A stretch of DNA of 64,000 bases from Flavobacteriaceae bacterium PS02338 (GTDB lineage Bacteria; Bacteroidota; Bacteroidia; Sphingobacteriales; Sphingobacteriaceae): assembly GCA_029959615.1 (NCBI GenBank), contig JASCOD010000007.1, positions 186,001-250,000 of the forward strand. The letters run 5' to 3'. Position 1 is the first letter of the stretch. Each line of letters begins with the position of its first letter. Both the position numbers and the translations under genes were made by a program. Shown here one piece after another: positions 1-9,375 of the stretch. The notes beneath the pieces were generated by a model that had not been told where the DNA came from, did not search any database, and was given only the letters and a program-made list of their open reading frames with translations.

Positions 1-1
1 A

Positions 2-64
2 AGGCTGAAGGAAATGGGAGTAGATGGTTTGATTTCCGATTATCCTAACTTATTTAAGAATTAG
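2..64 (+). CDS. glycerophosphodiester phosphodiesterase, C-terminal end (partial)
   Basis: Only the last 20 codons and the stop are in the window. The frame reads ...MGVDGLISDYPNLFKN-stop. A Gly-Val-Asp-Gly-(Ile/Leu)-Ile-(Ser/Thr)-Asp-Tyr-Pro ending is the usual last beta-strand of the GDPD TIM barrel, where the enzyme hydrolyses glycerophosphodiesters to glycerol-3-phosphate and an alcohol. It lies 87 bases upstream of the FecR gene on the same strand, next to a locus carrying two other phosphodiesterase-fold proteins. The assignment rests on a short tail, so it is a good guess rather than proof. Confidence 0.6.
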   Translation, partial: RLKEMGVDGLISDYPNLFKN

Positions 65-100
65 GGTAAGCCTTATTTTTTGCAGTAAATAAAAATAACT

Positions 101-112
101 GTACTATAGTAC
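101..112. promoter_or_regulatory. 12-bp perfect palindrome in the FecR upstream region
   Basis: GTACTATAGTAC is a perfect palindrome followed by TTTTTG, 40 bases before the FecR start codon. It could be an operator or a small hairpin ending the upstream GDPD gene. The sequence TACTTTTTG that overlaps it is one base off the TAnnTTTG -7 consensus of this phylum. Nothing else supports a function. Confidence 0.3.
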
Positions 113-151
113 TTTTTGTTATTGGCATTGTCTCTTTAATATACAAACCAA

Positions 152-1288
152 ATGAAACCTACAAAGCTCAAAATGCAGAAACTGATTGATAGATATCTTA
201 AAGGTAAATCTACGGAAGAGGAAAAACGGATCGTGGACGATTGGTATGATCAGATTAACGAGGATGATGGTAATGCTGAGCAAGCATGGGCAAGTAAACA
301 GGCGATGTTAAAACAGCAGCTGCATCAAAAACTAAATCGGAAAGAAGTTCAGGTAAGGAAGCTGGTCTGGCTCAGAACTGCAGCCGCTGCTATTGTTTTG
401 ATAGGTATTACGGTATTGCTTAAAGTAAAAATGTCGGAAACTGATACTAAAACTAGCTTGTTTCAATATGCAACTTCACAAAGCATCGACTTGAAAAGGC
501 TAAAAGAAACGCGTTTAATTCTTAATCAAGAAGATAGTTTAGAGCTAAAAGGTAGCGCTAAAATTGCCTACAATAACGATGGACTAGTCGTTCAAACTGG
601 TTTAGAAGGGCAAAAGGAGCAAAGATTGGTTGCGAATGAAGAGGCTTATAGTACGATGGCCGTTCCTTACGGACGTAGAGCAGAAATAGTATTACCAGAC
701 GGGACTAAGGTTTGGCTTAATTCTGGAACTCAAATAACGTATCCAAATGCTTTTAAAGGAGATAAGAGGGAAGTTTTCATACAGGGAGAGGCTTATTTTG
801 AAGTAGCACACAATAAAGAAAAGCCTTTTCATGTGTATGCAAAAAATGTTGATGTAAAAGTATTGGGTACTTCCTTTAACGTACGTGCATACCCTGATGA
901 AAAGCAATTGAAGACTACTTTGGTAGAAGGTAGTGTGGCATTGTCATACGGAGCAAATATGGAGAATGCAGTTAAGTTAACTCCAGGTAAAATGGCAGTG
1001 TACGAAACGGATAAAAAGATAGTTGTTGCAAATACTAATCTGGAAGCTCACACCTCTTGGCATTTAGGCTATTTGTACCTAAAAAATGAGCCTCTGCCAG
1101 ATCTTCTTAAAACATTAGAAAGATATTATAATGTGTCAATTCATTTGGCAGACAATGGCGAAGAGGAAAGAAGTTTTTCCGGCCGTTTAGGTTTGCAGCA
1201 AGATATAAAAGAGGTAATGGAAATCATCGCATTAACCACTGGACATAGCGCTGAAAAGACAGAAAGGGGGTGGTTGATCAAAAAATAA
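152..1288 (+). CDS. FecR family anti-sigma factor / sigma regulator
   Basis: Inner-membrane regulator expected to hold an ECF sigma factor inactive until a TonB-dependent receptor signals substrate. Residues 1-70 are a charged cytoplasmic helical domain. Residues about 72-91 (LRTAAAAIVLIGITVLL) form one membrane segment. A FecR domain spans about 165-265 (VPYGRRAEIVLPDGTKVWLN) and a DUF4974 domain, related to STN, spans about 309-376. The 378-residue length is normal for the family. The next gene is an STN-containing SusC, its likely signalling partner, 108 bases downstream. No sigma factor gene is adjacent inside the window; it may lie upstream of the GDPD gene or elsewhere. The family assignment is firm and the partner is inferred. 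Confidence 0.93.
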   Translation: MKPTKLKMQKLIDRYLKGKSTEEEKRIVDDWYDQINEDDGNAEQAWASKQAMLKQQLHQKLNRKEVQVRKLVWLRTAAAAIVLIGITVLLKVKMSETDTKTSLFQYATSQSIDLKRLKETRLILNQEDSLELKGSAKIAYNNDGLVVQTGLEGQKEQRLVANEEAYSTMAVPYGRRAEIVLPDGTKVWLNSGTQITYPNAFKGDKREVFIQGEAYFEVAHNKEKPFHVYAKNVDVKVLGTSFNVRAYPDEKQLKTTLVEGSVALSYGANMENAVKLTPGKMAVYETDKKIVVANTNLEAHTSWHLGYLYLKNEPLPDLLKTLERYYNVSIHLADNGEEERSFSGRLGLQQDIKEVMEIIALTTGHSAEKTERGWLIKK

Positions 1289-1312
1289 GGCGCAATTATA
1301 AAGAAAAGTAAT

Positions 1313-1338
1313 ATGGGAGGTGCGCTAACATCTCCCAT
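1313..1338 (+). terminator. hairpin between FecR and SusC
   Basis: Arms ATGGGAGGTG and CATCTCCCAT pair over ten positions with one mismatch around a 6-base loop, 24 bases after the FecR stop. There is no T run after it, so it may be an attenuator or an mRNA-processing hairpin that sets the FecR to SusC expression ratio rather than a true terminator. Confidence 0.4.
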
Positions 1339-1396
1339 AAGAATAATACAATTTAATTAACTGTTTCTAAAAGCTAACTAATAATAAACCTAAATT

Positions 1397-4300
1397 ATGC
1401 AAAAAACGGGCATAAGCAAAAATTTTCTGAAAAGAAGATATAGTCCCCTCATGCACATGATTAAGCTTGTAACCCTATTGGTTTTACTGGGTGTATTAAC
1501 CGTACACGGAAAATCATATTCTCAAACGAAGCTTACAATTAATCTGAAGAATGGCGAAATAAAAGAAGTTTTCGAGCTGATACAAAGCAAAAGTGAGTAT
1601 AAAATCTTTTATGAAGAATCTGTTTTCAAGAAGCTAAACGGACGTAAGATTACTCTTAATGTAGTTCAAAAGACGATACCAGAAATCCTTGATGCTGTAT
1701 TGAAAGATACTGGTTTTCACTACAGGATTATAGGCAAACAAATCAGTTTAGTTCGCTTACCTGCCATAGATGAAACAAATGCCAGCAAGCAACAACAGGT
1801 TCCAGGATTGCTAAAAGGAAAAGTGTACGACGAGACAGAGGAAGCTCTTCCGGCAGCGAGCATACGTGTGGTAGAACTTAATCGCTCTGTAATGGCAAAT
1901 AATGAAGGGGTTTTTAATATCTCTCTTCCAGCTGGAACGTACACCGTTGAGATACGTTTCTTATCCTACACTACGCAAACAAACAAAAATGTAAAGATAA
2001 TTGCGGGTAAAACCACCGCTATGGATTTTCGTATGCAACCCGAATTTAAGAAATTAAATCAGGTGGTAGTAACTGCATTGGGAATCGAAAAGGAGGAAAA
2101 ATCATTAGGCTATGCAGTACAAAAGGTCGATGGGAGTGAAGTAGCTCAATCACCTACCAGCAATTGGATCAATGCCCTTTCTGGTAAAGTAGCAGGTTTA
2201 ACACTCAACAAAATTGGCGGACCTCTGGGTACAAGTGATGTCATATTGAGAGGAGATAATGTGCTTGCCCTAGGCGGTAGCGGAGCGCTAATTGTAGTAG
2301 ATGGGGTACCAATCAGTTCTTCTCAAACAGGTACGGGCGATGGGCCTATCATTGGCTCGGATAGTCCGGTTGATTTTGGGAGTTCTCTAAGTGACCTGAA
2401 TGCGGAAGATATAGAAAATATTTCGGTGCTAAAAGGACCTGGTGCAGCTGCACTGTATGGTTCTAGAGCTTCAAATGGAGCAATTATCATTACCACCAAA
2501 TCGGGAAAGAAAACCCCTGGCTTAGGCATATTCGTAGGAAGCCAATTTACCTATTATGAGGTGAATAACTATCCTGATTACCAATACGAATATGGACAGG
2601 GAACTGTAGGCCAAAACTGGTATTCTTATAATAACAGTGTAGATGGAAACAGTACGAAAGGTACTACTGGGGCTTGGGGGCCACGTTTTCTTGGTCAACC
2701 CTATTTTCAATATCATTCGCCCTATGATACGCAAACGTATAACAACCCTATTACTGCTCCTAGAACAGAACGTTTACCTTGGGTTGCTCAAAAAGATGCC
2801 TATTCAGGATTTTTTCAACCAGCAGTTACCTCCTACAATTCCGTAGCTATTGCTGGTGATGGTTTCAGGGCCTCGGCGGCCTATCATGATAATTCCTGGA
2901 TTATTCCAAATACAGGATTTAAGCGTGTGCTATTATCGCTGTCTGGTAATCGAAAAGTTTCTTCTAAAATAAATCTCAATGCAAAGGTAAATTATGTAAG
3001 AAAATATACAGATAACTTGCCAAGTCAGGGATATAACAACCAAACGGTAATGTATTTCATGATCCAGCAAACACCTAATATCAATATAGATTGGTACAAA
3101 CAGCGTTGGGTGCCTGGGCAGGAAAACGTACAAGAGTTCTCTCCTTTCTGGAATGGATTGGATAACCCTTATGTAGTAGCTTATGATATGACCAATGGTA
3201 GCGATAGGCATAATGTGATTGGTAATTTACAGGCAACCATGCAGCTTACCGACAAGTTGGATTTTAGTTTACGTTCGGGTGCAGATATGAGTTATGAATA
3301 TCGCTCTCAGCAACGGCCGCAAAGTACCTATAGATGGAAAGACGGAATGTACAGGCAGCAAAACGTTTTTAGGATTGAGGCTAATACCGACTTTTTACTA
3401 AAATATAAAGGTGCTATTCCGGGCATTAAATATACCGCCAGTTTTGGGGGTAACCAACGATTTAATGACTATAAGTATGATAGCATGGCGGCAGATAGGT
3501 TAACGCTTCCAGGAGTATACAATATAGCCAATAGCAGAGATCCGGTGGTGACTAGAAGTGATAAGCAGCGTTTCATTGTTAATAGTTTATACGGATTTTT
3601 GAATATCGACTTCAAAGGTAAAGTCTTTTTAGAAGTCACTGGACGTAATGATTGGTCGTCAACATTGCCATCTCACAATGCTTCATTCTTTTATCCAAGT
3701 GTCAATACTAGTGTATTGCTTACAGAAGTATTTGCGTTGCCTCGTTGGGTTACTTTTGCAAAAGTGAGAGGTTCTTTTGCTTCAACAGGTGTAGATTCAA
3801 AAGATCCATATGCATTTTTAATGACCTACGGACAGACGGATTTCTCTGGTTCATTGTCTACTCCTGGCACTTTGGCTAATTCAAATCTAAAACCTCAATT
3901 TACCGATGCATATGAAACTGGTTTTGATATTAGGCTATTTAAGAACAGGGTTGGATTGGATGTTGCACTGTATAAAGGAAGTACAAGAAACCAGATCATT
4001 AACCTCCCAGTGGAAGCTGCTAGCGGTTTTACCAGCGCAATGACCAACGTAGGTAAGGTAGAAAATAAAGGTATAGAGATACAGCTTAAAGGAACACCTA
4101 TTCAAAAAAGCAATGGCTTTAAGTGGGATGTAGTGGTAAACTGGGCCGCCAATCGCAATAAGGTAGTAGATGTTGCTTCTGCATTAGGTACAGAAAAAAG
4201 ATTGAATTTATACGGTATTTCATGGGCAAACCTATATCTGGTTGCCGAAGAAGGAAAAGCCCTAGGACAATTGTATGGTTTAGGCTTTAAACGTAGCCCG

Positions 4301-4906
4301 GATGGACAAATGATCTATAATAACGGTTTGCCAGTTTATACAGATACCATACAGAACTGGGGTAATACCAATCCAAAATTTACCGCAAGTATAAAAAATA
4401 GCTTCACTTGGAAAGGGCTTACCGCATCCTTTTTAGTTGATGCTAGGGTAGGTGGAAAAATGATGTCCTATTCACATGCTATGCTCTCTCAAGGAGGAAA
4501 GCTGGCTAATACGCTTCCCGGTCGGGAAACGGGAATAGTAGGTAGTGGTGTAGTTCAAAACGCTGATGGCAGTTATTCGCCCAATACAGTACGTGTACCT
4601 GCCGCATTATATTATGCTCAGTATTATAACTATACATTAATGGAATCTAACTTGTTTTCTTCCTCTTTTGTGAAATTGAGAGAAGTGAGTATAAGTTATA
4701 AAATTCCCAAGAAGTACCTTAAATGGCATGCCATCAAAAACGCTAGCATTGGGATTACAGGAAGAGACCTACTTATCTTCACTAAATTCCCATTGTTCGA
4801 TCCTGAAACGGCTACCTTAAATAGTGCTCAGGTTTTACCTGGTATTGAAATAGGGCAATTTCCATCAACAAGATCATTCGGGGCCAGTTTGAATATTGAA
4901 TTTTAA
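1397..4906 (+). CDS. SusC/RagA-type TonB-dependent outer-membrane receptor with STN domain
   Basis: Outer-membrane importer that works with the SusD lipoprotein encoded 11 bases downstream. A long signal peptide (hydrophobic core LVTLLVLLGVLTV) ends near residue 43. An STN (secretin/TonB short N-terminal) domain covers about 45-115, a carboxypeptidase-D-like regulatory domain about 138-215, the plug about 220-350 (QVVVTALGIEKEEKSLGYAVQ; LKGPGAAALYGSRASNGAI), and the rest is the beta-barrel ending in Phe. At 1169 residues it is in the normal size range for STN-bearing SusC proteins. The STN domain implies control through the upstream FecR. The substrate is not determined, but the neighbours favour a phosphodiester or nucleic-acid substrate. 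Confidence 0.95.
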   Translation: MQKTGISKNFLKRRYSPLMHMIKLVTLLVLLGVLTVHGKSYSQTKLTINLKNGEIKEVFELIQSKSEYKIFYEESVFKKLNGRKITLNVVQKTIPEILDAVLKDTGFHYRIIGKQISLVRLPAIDETNASKQQQVPGLLKGKVYDETEEALPAASIRVVELNRSVMANNEGVFNISLPAGTYTVEIRFLSYTTQTNKNVKIIAGKTTAMDFRMQPEFKKLNQVVVTALGIEKEEKSLGYAVQKVDGSEVAQSPTSNWINALSGKVAGLTLNKIGGPLGTSDVILRGDNVLALGGSGALIVVDGVPISSSQTGTGDGPIIGSDSPVDFGSSLSDLNAEDIENISVLKGPGAAALYGSRASNGAIIITTKSGKKTPGLGIFVGSQFTYYEVNNYPDYQYEYGQGTVGQNWYSYNNSVDGNSTKGTTGAWGPRFLGQPYFQYHSPYDTQTYNNPITAPRTERLPWVAQKDAYSGFFQPAVTSYNSVAIAGDGFRASAAYHDNSWIIPNTGFKRVLLSLSGNRKVSSKINLNAKVNYVRKYTDNLPSQGYNNQTVMYFMIQQTPNINIDWYKQRWVPGQENVQEFSPFWNGLDNPYVVAYDMTNGSDRHNVIGNLQATMQLTDKLDFSLRSGADMSYEYRSQQRPQSTYRWKDGMYRQQNVFRIEANTDFLLKYKGAIPGIKYTASFGGNQRFNDYKYDSMAADRLTLPGVYNIANSRDPVVTRSDKQRFIVNSLYGFLNIDFKGKVFLEVTGRNDWSSTLPSHNASFFYPSVNTSVLLTEVFALPRWVTFAKVRGSFASTGVDSKDPYAFLMTYGQTDFSGSLSTPGTLANSNLKPQFTDAYETGFDIRLFKNRVGLDVALYKGSTRNQIINLPVEAASGFTSAMTNVGKVENKGIEIQLKGTPIQKSNGFKWDVVVNWAANRNKVVDVASALGTEKRLNLYGISWANLYLVAEEGKALGQLYGLGFKRSPDGQMIYNNGLPVYTDTIQNWGNTNPKFTASIKNSFTWKGLTASFLVDARVGGKMMSYSHAMLSQGGKLANTLPGRETGIVGSGVVQNADGSYSPNTVRVPAALYYAQYYNYTLMESNLFSSSFVKLREVSISYKIPKKYLKWHAIKNASIGITGRDLLIFTKFPLFDPETATLNSAQVLPGIEIGQFPSTRSFGASLNIEF

Positions 4907-4917
4907 AGGACAAAACA

Positions 4918-6351
4918 ATGAAAAGAAATAAAATTATAGGTAGTCTTTTAATACTAGTTTGCTTTTTCTGGGCATGTACCACCAGCTTAGATGATTTAAG
5001 GAAAGATCCAGAAGAAATCACCAATCCCAACGCTTCTTCTTTCTTAAATAATTCCTTATATCAGGCCGTTACGCATATCAACAGACAGGCTCATACAGTT
5101 AATACACAGTTGGCACAGGTTGCAGTGATGAGAGAACTTACCGGAAATAATCAGATCCATCGTTATCAGATTAATTCTTCTACATTCAATGCAATGTGGT
5201 CAACCCCATATCGCCAGCTACTCAACTTTAAAGAGATGCGAAGAGTAGCAGAACAGCGGGGAGACGCAAATTATACCGCTATTGCCCTTACTTTAGAATC
5301 GTGGTTAATTGCCAATATTACTGATGTATATGGTGATGTACCCTATACAGATGCATTGAAAGGAATGGAAGGTAATACCACTCCCAAATTTGATACCCAG
5401 AAACAGATCTATGACTCGATTTTTGTAAACTTAGAAAAAGCCAATATACTGTACGATTTAACTAAACCCCTTACCGGAGACGATCTTTTGTATAACGCAA
5501 ATGTAGCGGCCAATGTAACCAAATGGAAGCGCTTTACCAATGCACTTGCATTACGCTTGTTGATGAGAGTGGAGGCGAAGGGCGAGCCCTATAGGACTAA
5601 ACTGAGGAGTTTATTGGCAAACCCTTCTAAATATCCTCTGATGAGAAACAATGACGATGGAGCTACCTTTTTTTACACCAACATTACGCCTTTTGTTAAT
5701 GCATTTTATGATGTAAGGGATCTCTCTTTTAATGGAAATATCAAATTCTCACATTCATTTATAGGACAGTTGGCCTCTACCAATGATCCGCGATTACCTC
5801 TTTGGGCAAACACCGTTGGTGGTGGTTTTGTAGGCATGCCAGTGGGCTATCAGTTAACAGATCCGGGTTACCGTACGGGATCTTATTCTACTTACCTTTT
5901 AGATTTAAAGAGGTCTAAATACTTTGGAGATATCATGCAGTATGCCGAACAACAGTTTCTGATGGCAGAAGCGGTAGTTAAGGGCTATGTAACCGGTAAT
6001 GGAAAAACTTATTATGATGATGCTGTAAGTGCTGCTCTAGCATACTGGGGTATTACCGATGCAGCAGGATTTTTAGCACACGTAGACGTAAACTATAATG
6101 GAACCATAGAGCGTATCATGGAGCAAAAATACATCGCACTTTTTGGAAATGGTTTTCAACAATGGCACGAGATAAGGAGAACGGGTTATCCTATTATGGT
6201 AGTTGGACCAGATATGCAAAATGATGGAAAACCTCCCAAAAGGTTACAATATCCATCAAGTGTACTGCTCTATAATAAAGCAAACTACGATGAAGTGGTA
6301 AGCCGTATCGGTGGAGATAATATCAATATAAAGGTGTGGTGGATGAATTAA
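4918..6351 (+). CDS. SusD/RagB-family substrate-binding lipoprotein
   Basis: Surface lipoprotein that caps the SusC barrel and binds the substrate. A lipoprotein signal runs MKRNKIIGSLLILVCFFWAC with the lipid-bearing Cys at 20. The mature part has the mostly helical, TPR-like SusD pattern, including LESWLIANITDVYGDVPYTDAL and, near the C-terminus, ALFGNGFQQWHEIRRTGYP. These features fit the SusD-like 2 subgroup (477 residues, typical length). It follows the SusC gene by 11 bases and precedes a DUF5689 lipoprotein gene by 26, so all three are probably co-transcribed. Confidence 0.95.
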   Translation: MKRNKIIGSLLILVCFFWACTTSLDDLRKDPEEITNPNASSFLNNSLYQAVTHINRQAHTVNTQLAQVAVMRELTGNNQIHRYQINSSTFNAMWSTPYRQLLNFKEMRRVAEQRGDANYTAIALTLESWLIANITDVYGDVPYTDALKGMEGNTTPKFDTQKQIYDSIFVNLEKANILYDLTKPLTGDDLLYNANVAANVTKWKRFTNALALRLLMRVEAKGEPYRTKLRSLLANPSKYPLMRNNDDGATFFYTNITPFVNAFYDVRDLSFNGNIKFSHSFIGQLASTNDPRLPLWANTVGGGFVGMPVGYQLTDPGYRTGSYSTYLLDLKRSKYFGDIMQYAEQQFLMAEAVVKGYVTGNGKTYYDDAVSAALAYWGITDAAGFLAHVDVNYNGTIERIMEQKYIALFGNGFQQWHEIRRTGYPIMVVGPDMQNDGKPPKRLQYPSSVLLYNKANYDEVVSRIGGDNINIKVWWMN

Positions 6352-6377
6352 TATTTAAACCCTTTCAAAACTAGAAG

Positions 6378-7556
6378 ATGAAATTTTCAAATAAATATAT
6401 ATACCTATTGTACTTGGGGGTAATGATTTTTTTATCCTGTGAAAAGGATGTTTATCATGCAGACCCATTATCCTTAGAAAATATTAAGGCCTTGTACAAG
6501 GATGTAGACATCACCCTGCCAGAAAGCAAGATAAACGGAGTGGTTATAACCGATGTGGATAATGGTAACCATGTGCCTGGCTATGTGGTTATCCAAAGTC
6601 AAACGTTTGGTATTGCTTTAGAATTAAGCACGGCTAACCAATACAAGCTAGGCGATTCTATAGTAGTTGACGTTACTGGAAAATTACTGACAAGACACCA
6701 AGGATGGCTACAAATTAGGAATGTAGATGCTGCTAAGGTACGTAAAGTAACCACTAATAAAAGTGTAGTGGCAAGAGCCGTAAGTGTTTCTAATCTCTAC
6801 AATAATTTAGATAAATACGAAAACACCTTAGTGCGGGTATTGGGCGATATTAATCCTCTGCCAGTTGTAGGAGAAACTTATAAAGGCAGTAAAAAACTGA
6901 GGGAATTGAGTTTTGAGATCTCATTATTTACATCAGATCAGGCATCATTTGCAAATGCTGCTTTACCATATAATGCCTCTTTTCAGGGGGTAGCCCTGGG
7001 TCAGAATAATTATAAAGTAGAAATGAGAATGCGAAGTGCCAATGATGTAGAAAATGCGAGTGGAAGAATTTATGCCGGTTTCCCAGAAAGTTTTGAAACC
7101 ACTGTGGGATACACCGCAGGAGAGTACACTGTAGATTTACCTTCAGGAAAATGGAAGTTTAACAACAGTGGGCTTCGTAACGAATCAACAGATAGGGTAG
7201 TTACCGGAACCCATGCGGTGAGGTTTAATCTTAATAACACTACTTCTTGTTTCGCCCAAATGGAATATGATGTGCCTAGCGGTGCGTCTAAAGTAACAGT
7301 CTATTACGGTCAATGGGGAGGTGATCCAGGTTCTACTTGGAGATTAGAGTACTCAACAGATCAGGGCAGTTCTTGGAAACAGATGGGCGAACATGTTACT
7401 GATGCCAACTCTGTAGCCAAACTAAAAACATTTATGATGGATATCAGAGTACCTGTTCGTTTTCGCATTAATAAGTTGGGTTTAGGAACGAGTACTACTG
7501 CCATTAGTAATGGAAGATTGAATATAGACGATTTTGCTATTTATCAACCTTTATAG
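6378..7556 (+). CDS. DUF5689-type lipoprotein with C-terminal beta-sandwich module
   Basis: Lipoprotein signal with Cys at 21 (VMIFLSCEKD). Residues about 40-225 match the DUF5689 pattern: a strand-rich stretch resembling an OB fold (GVVITDVDNGNHVPGYVVIQ; YKLGDSIVVDVTGKLLTRHQG) followed by a second copy (NTLVRVLGDINPL). Residues about 230-392 form a separate module beginning YAGFPESFE and ending NGRLNIDDFAIYQPL, which recurs in the next two genes. DUF5689 proteins usually sit beside SusC/SusD pairs and often beside secreted nucleases, as here, and probably act as surface binding proteins. The biochemical role is unknown. Confidence 0.8.
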   Translation: MKFSNKYIYLLYLGVMIFLSCEKDVYHADPLSLENIKALYKDVDITLPESKINGVVITDVDNGNHVPGYVVIQSQTFGIALELSTANQYKLGDSIVVDVTGKLLTRHQGWLQIRNVDAAKVRKVTTNKSVVARAVSVSNLYNNLDKYENTLVRVLGDINPLPVVGETYKGSKKLRELSFEISLFTSDQASFANAALPYNASFQGVALGQNNYKVEMRMRSANDVENASGRIYAGFPESFETTVGYTAGEYTVDLPSGKWKFNNSGLRNESTDRVVTGTHAVRFNLNNTTSCFAQMEYDVPSGASKVTVYYGQWGGDPGSTWRLEYSTDQGSSWKQMGEHVTDANSVAKLKTFMMDIRVPVRFRINKLGLGTSTTAISNGRLNIDDFAIYQPL

Positions 7557-7566
7557 AGGATTATTT

Positions 7567-9315
7567 ATGATAAAGAATTTTTATTTTTTGATGTTATTGC
7601 TGGGTGCTATAACATTATCCATTTTTTCTTGTAAAAAAATACATCATCGGGTAAATGATGAACTAGCCTTCAATGATTCTTCAGTTGGTTTAAGCGATAC
7701 TACGCTTATTCCAGTAACGATGAGTTTTCCAGAAGCCCGTTTTACCCAAAAGGAATTTTTTGGTGCGTATTTAGAATCAAATGCGATAACGAGTAGGTTG
7801 ATATCTCTTATAGATGCAACTGCAAAAGGAGCAGAAATTCACATGTCGATGTACCAGCTCAATCAGGAAAATGTACTCGAAGCGCTTAAACGGGCAGATA
7901 GCAGAGGGGTAAATTTGAAACTCTTATTAGATATGAGTAGAGTGGAAAGCCAAAGAATAAACCCTAAGGCTATCAATTTTTTACGTAATACAGCACTTAA
8001 GAATACCACCTTATGGGATACCAATAACGATATTGCTGATGCGGCACTCAATGAAAATAAATTCGTCATATTTAGTGAAATAGAAACAGGTACAAGTAAG
8101 AAGCAATATGTTGTTTTTCAAACTTCCCAAAACCTTACAGATGCAGATTGTAGATATGCGCAGGATGCACTGATCTTGGCAGATGAACAGCTGTATACTT
8201 TCTATTTGAATTATTGGACCGAGCTTAAAAACAGAGCTATCTCTGGAATGGCAGCCTATAACTATAAAAGCGCTGTCATTAGCACAAGTCAAACCGAAGC
8301 ACATTTTCTTCCTTACAGAAACAACGGTGTAACTATAAATGGTGATATCAGTCTTGATTTTCTAAACAGGATTTCTAGCCCTGCTACAGCGGAAGTTAGG
8401 ATAGCGATGGCTTATTGGGATAATACCAGAATAGCAATACTAAATAAACTTGTACAATTGGCCGAGCAGGGAGCAAAAGTAGAACTCGTGTTAAAGAGCA
8501 ATTTGTCTGCACCACTATCACTCTTTGAAGCCTTGGAATCTAAAGGCGGCATAATCAAAATGGTTAATGTGAGTGATAATAATAGGCCATTAACCAATAT
8601 GGAGAATAGATTTACCTTAATTAAGGGAACTTTTGATGGAGTAGCTAATGCCAAAGTAGTTATTACAGGAGGGCTATCTTTTACAGGTAATTCGTTAAGA
8701 AATAGCAACGGAGCCGTACTGATGTTGAAAAATGATGAGATTTATAATCAATATGAAACGTTTTTTAGCGATTTGATGGCATTGCCAGAATACAGAACAG
8801 GAGGAAGTATTTATCAAGGATTTCCTGAAACGTTCGAACCCATCAATGCTGCGGATATCAATAAGTTTTATCCACCAGAAACAGTGGTGGATTTGGGTAC
8901 AGGAAAATGGAAATTTAATCAGAGTGGCCTACGTAACGAAAGCGCCGATAAAATAGTAAGCGGTACACATGCTTGGCGTAGTAATTTCAATATTAACTAC
9001 TCTATTTATCTAGCTATGGATTTTGATGTACCCAATGGCGCATCAAAAGTGAGTTTCTATTATGGTACATGGGGCACTACTACAAATGGAGCCGCCTCTA
9101 CGTTTATACTAGAATATTCTATAGATCAAGGTCAAACTTGGTTGCAAACGGGCAATGCAATTACAGAAGCCGCATGGACAGCCAAACAGGTAACATTCGA
9201 AGTAGACATCGCTGGTCCTGTTCGTTTTCGTATCCATAGAAAGGGATTGGCCACTACAGGTGCCGGGAATGGCAGGCTTAATATCGACGATTTTGCCGTG
9301 TATCGTAAACCATAA
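7567..9315 (+). CDS. phospholipase D-like lipoprotein with degenerate HKD motifs
   Basis: The chosen start gives MIKNFYFLMLLLGAITLSIF followed by SCKK, a lipoprotein signal; an upstream in-frame alternative at 7534 overlaps the previous gene and adds residues before the signal. Two PLD-like halves follow. Half 1 is about 75-230 (STVENKFVIF-like segment with residues E163-N-K165, then FQTSQNLTDAD). Half 2 is about 260-405 (E346-N-R348, then VVITGGLSFTGNSLRNSNGA). The usual HxKx4D histidine is Glu in both halves, Lys is Arg in the second, and the GSxN signature is altered, so hydrolase activity is doubtful. Residues about 420-582 are the shared C-terminal module (QGFPETFE to NGRLNIDDFAVY). It starts 10 bases after the preceding stop. 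Confidence 0.75.
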   Translation: MIKNFYFLMLLLGAITLSIFSCKKIHHRVNDELAFNDSSVGLSDTTLIPVTMSFPEARFTQKEFFGAYLESNAITSRLISLIDATAKGAEIHMSMYQLNQENVLEALKRADSRGVNLKLLLDMSRVESQRINPKAINFLRNTALKNTTLWDTNNDIADAALNENKFVIFSEIETGTSKKQYVVFQTSQNLTDADCRYAQDALILADEQLYTFYLNYWTELKNRAISGMAAYNYKSAVISTSQTEAHFLPYRNNGVTINGDISLDFLNRISSPATAEVRIAMAYWDNTRIAILNKLVQLAEQGAKVELVLKSNLSAPLSLFEALESKGGIIKMVNVSDNNRPLTNMENRFTLIKGTFDGVANAKVVITGGLSFTGNSLRNSNGAVLMLKNDEIYNQYETFFSDLMALPEYRTGGSIYQGFPETFEPINAADINKFYPPETVVDLGTGKWKFNQSGLRNESADKIVSGTHAWRSNFNINYSIYLAMDFDVPNGASKVSFYYGTWGTTTNGAASTFILEYSIDQGQTWLQTGNAITEAAWTAKQVTFEVDIAGPVRFRIHRKGLATTGAGNGRLNIDDFAVYRKP

Positions 9316-9375
9316 AAAGACAGCATCAAGACATGTCTAATTAGTCATTCAAATTATAAGCAATAGTTAGCACAA

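Noticed and set aside
7534..7566. Earlier in-frame start for the PLD-like gene
   Set aside because: It overlaps the DUF5689 gene and places 11 extra residues before a clean lipoprotein signal that begins at 7567.
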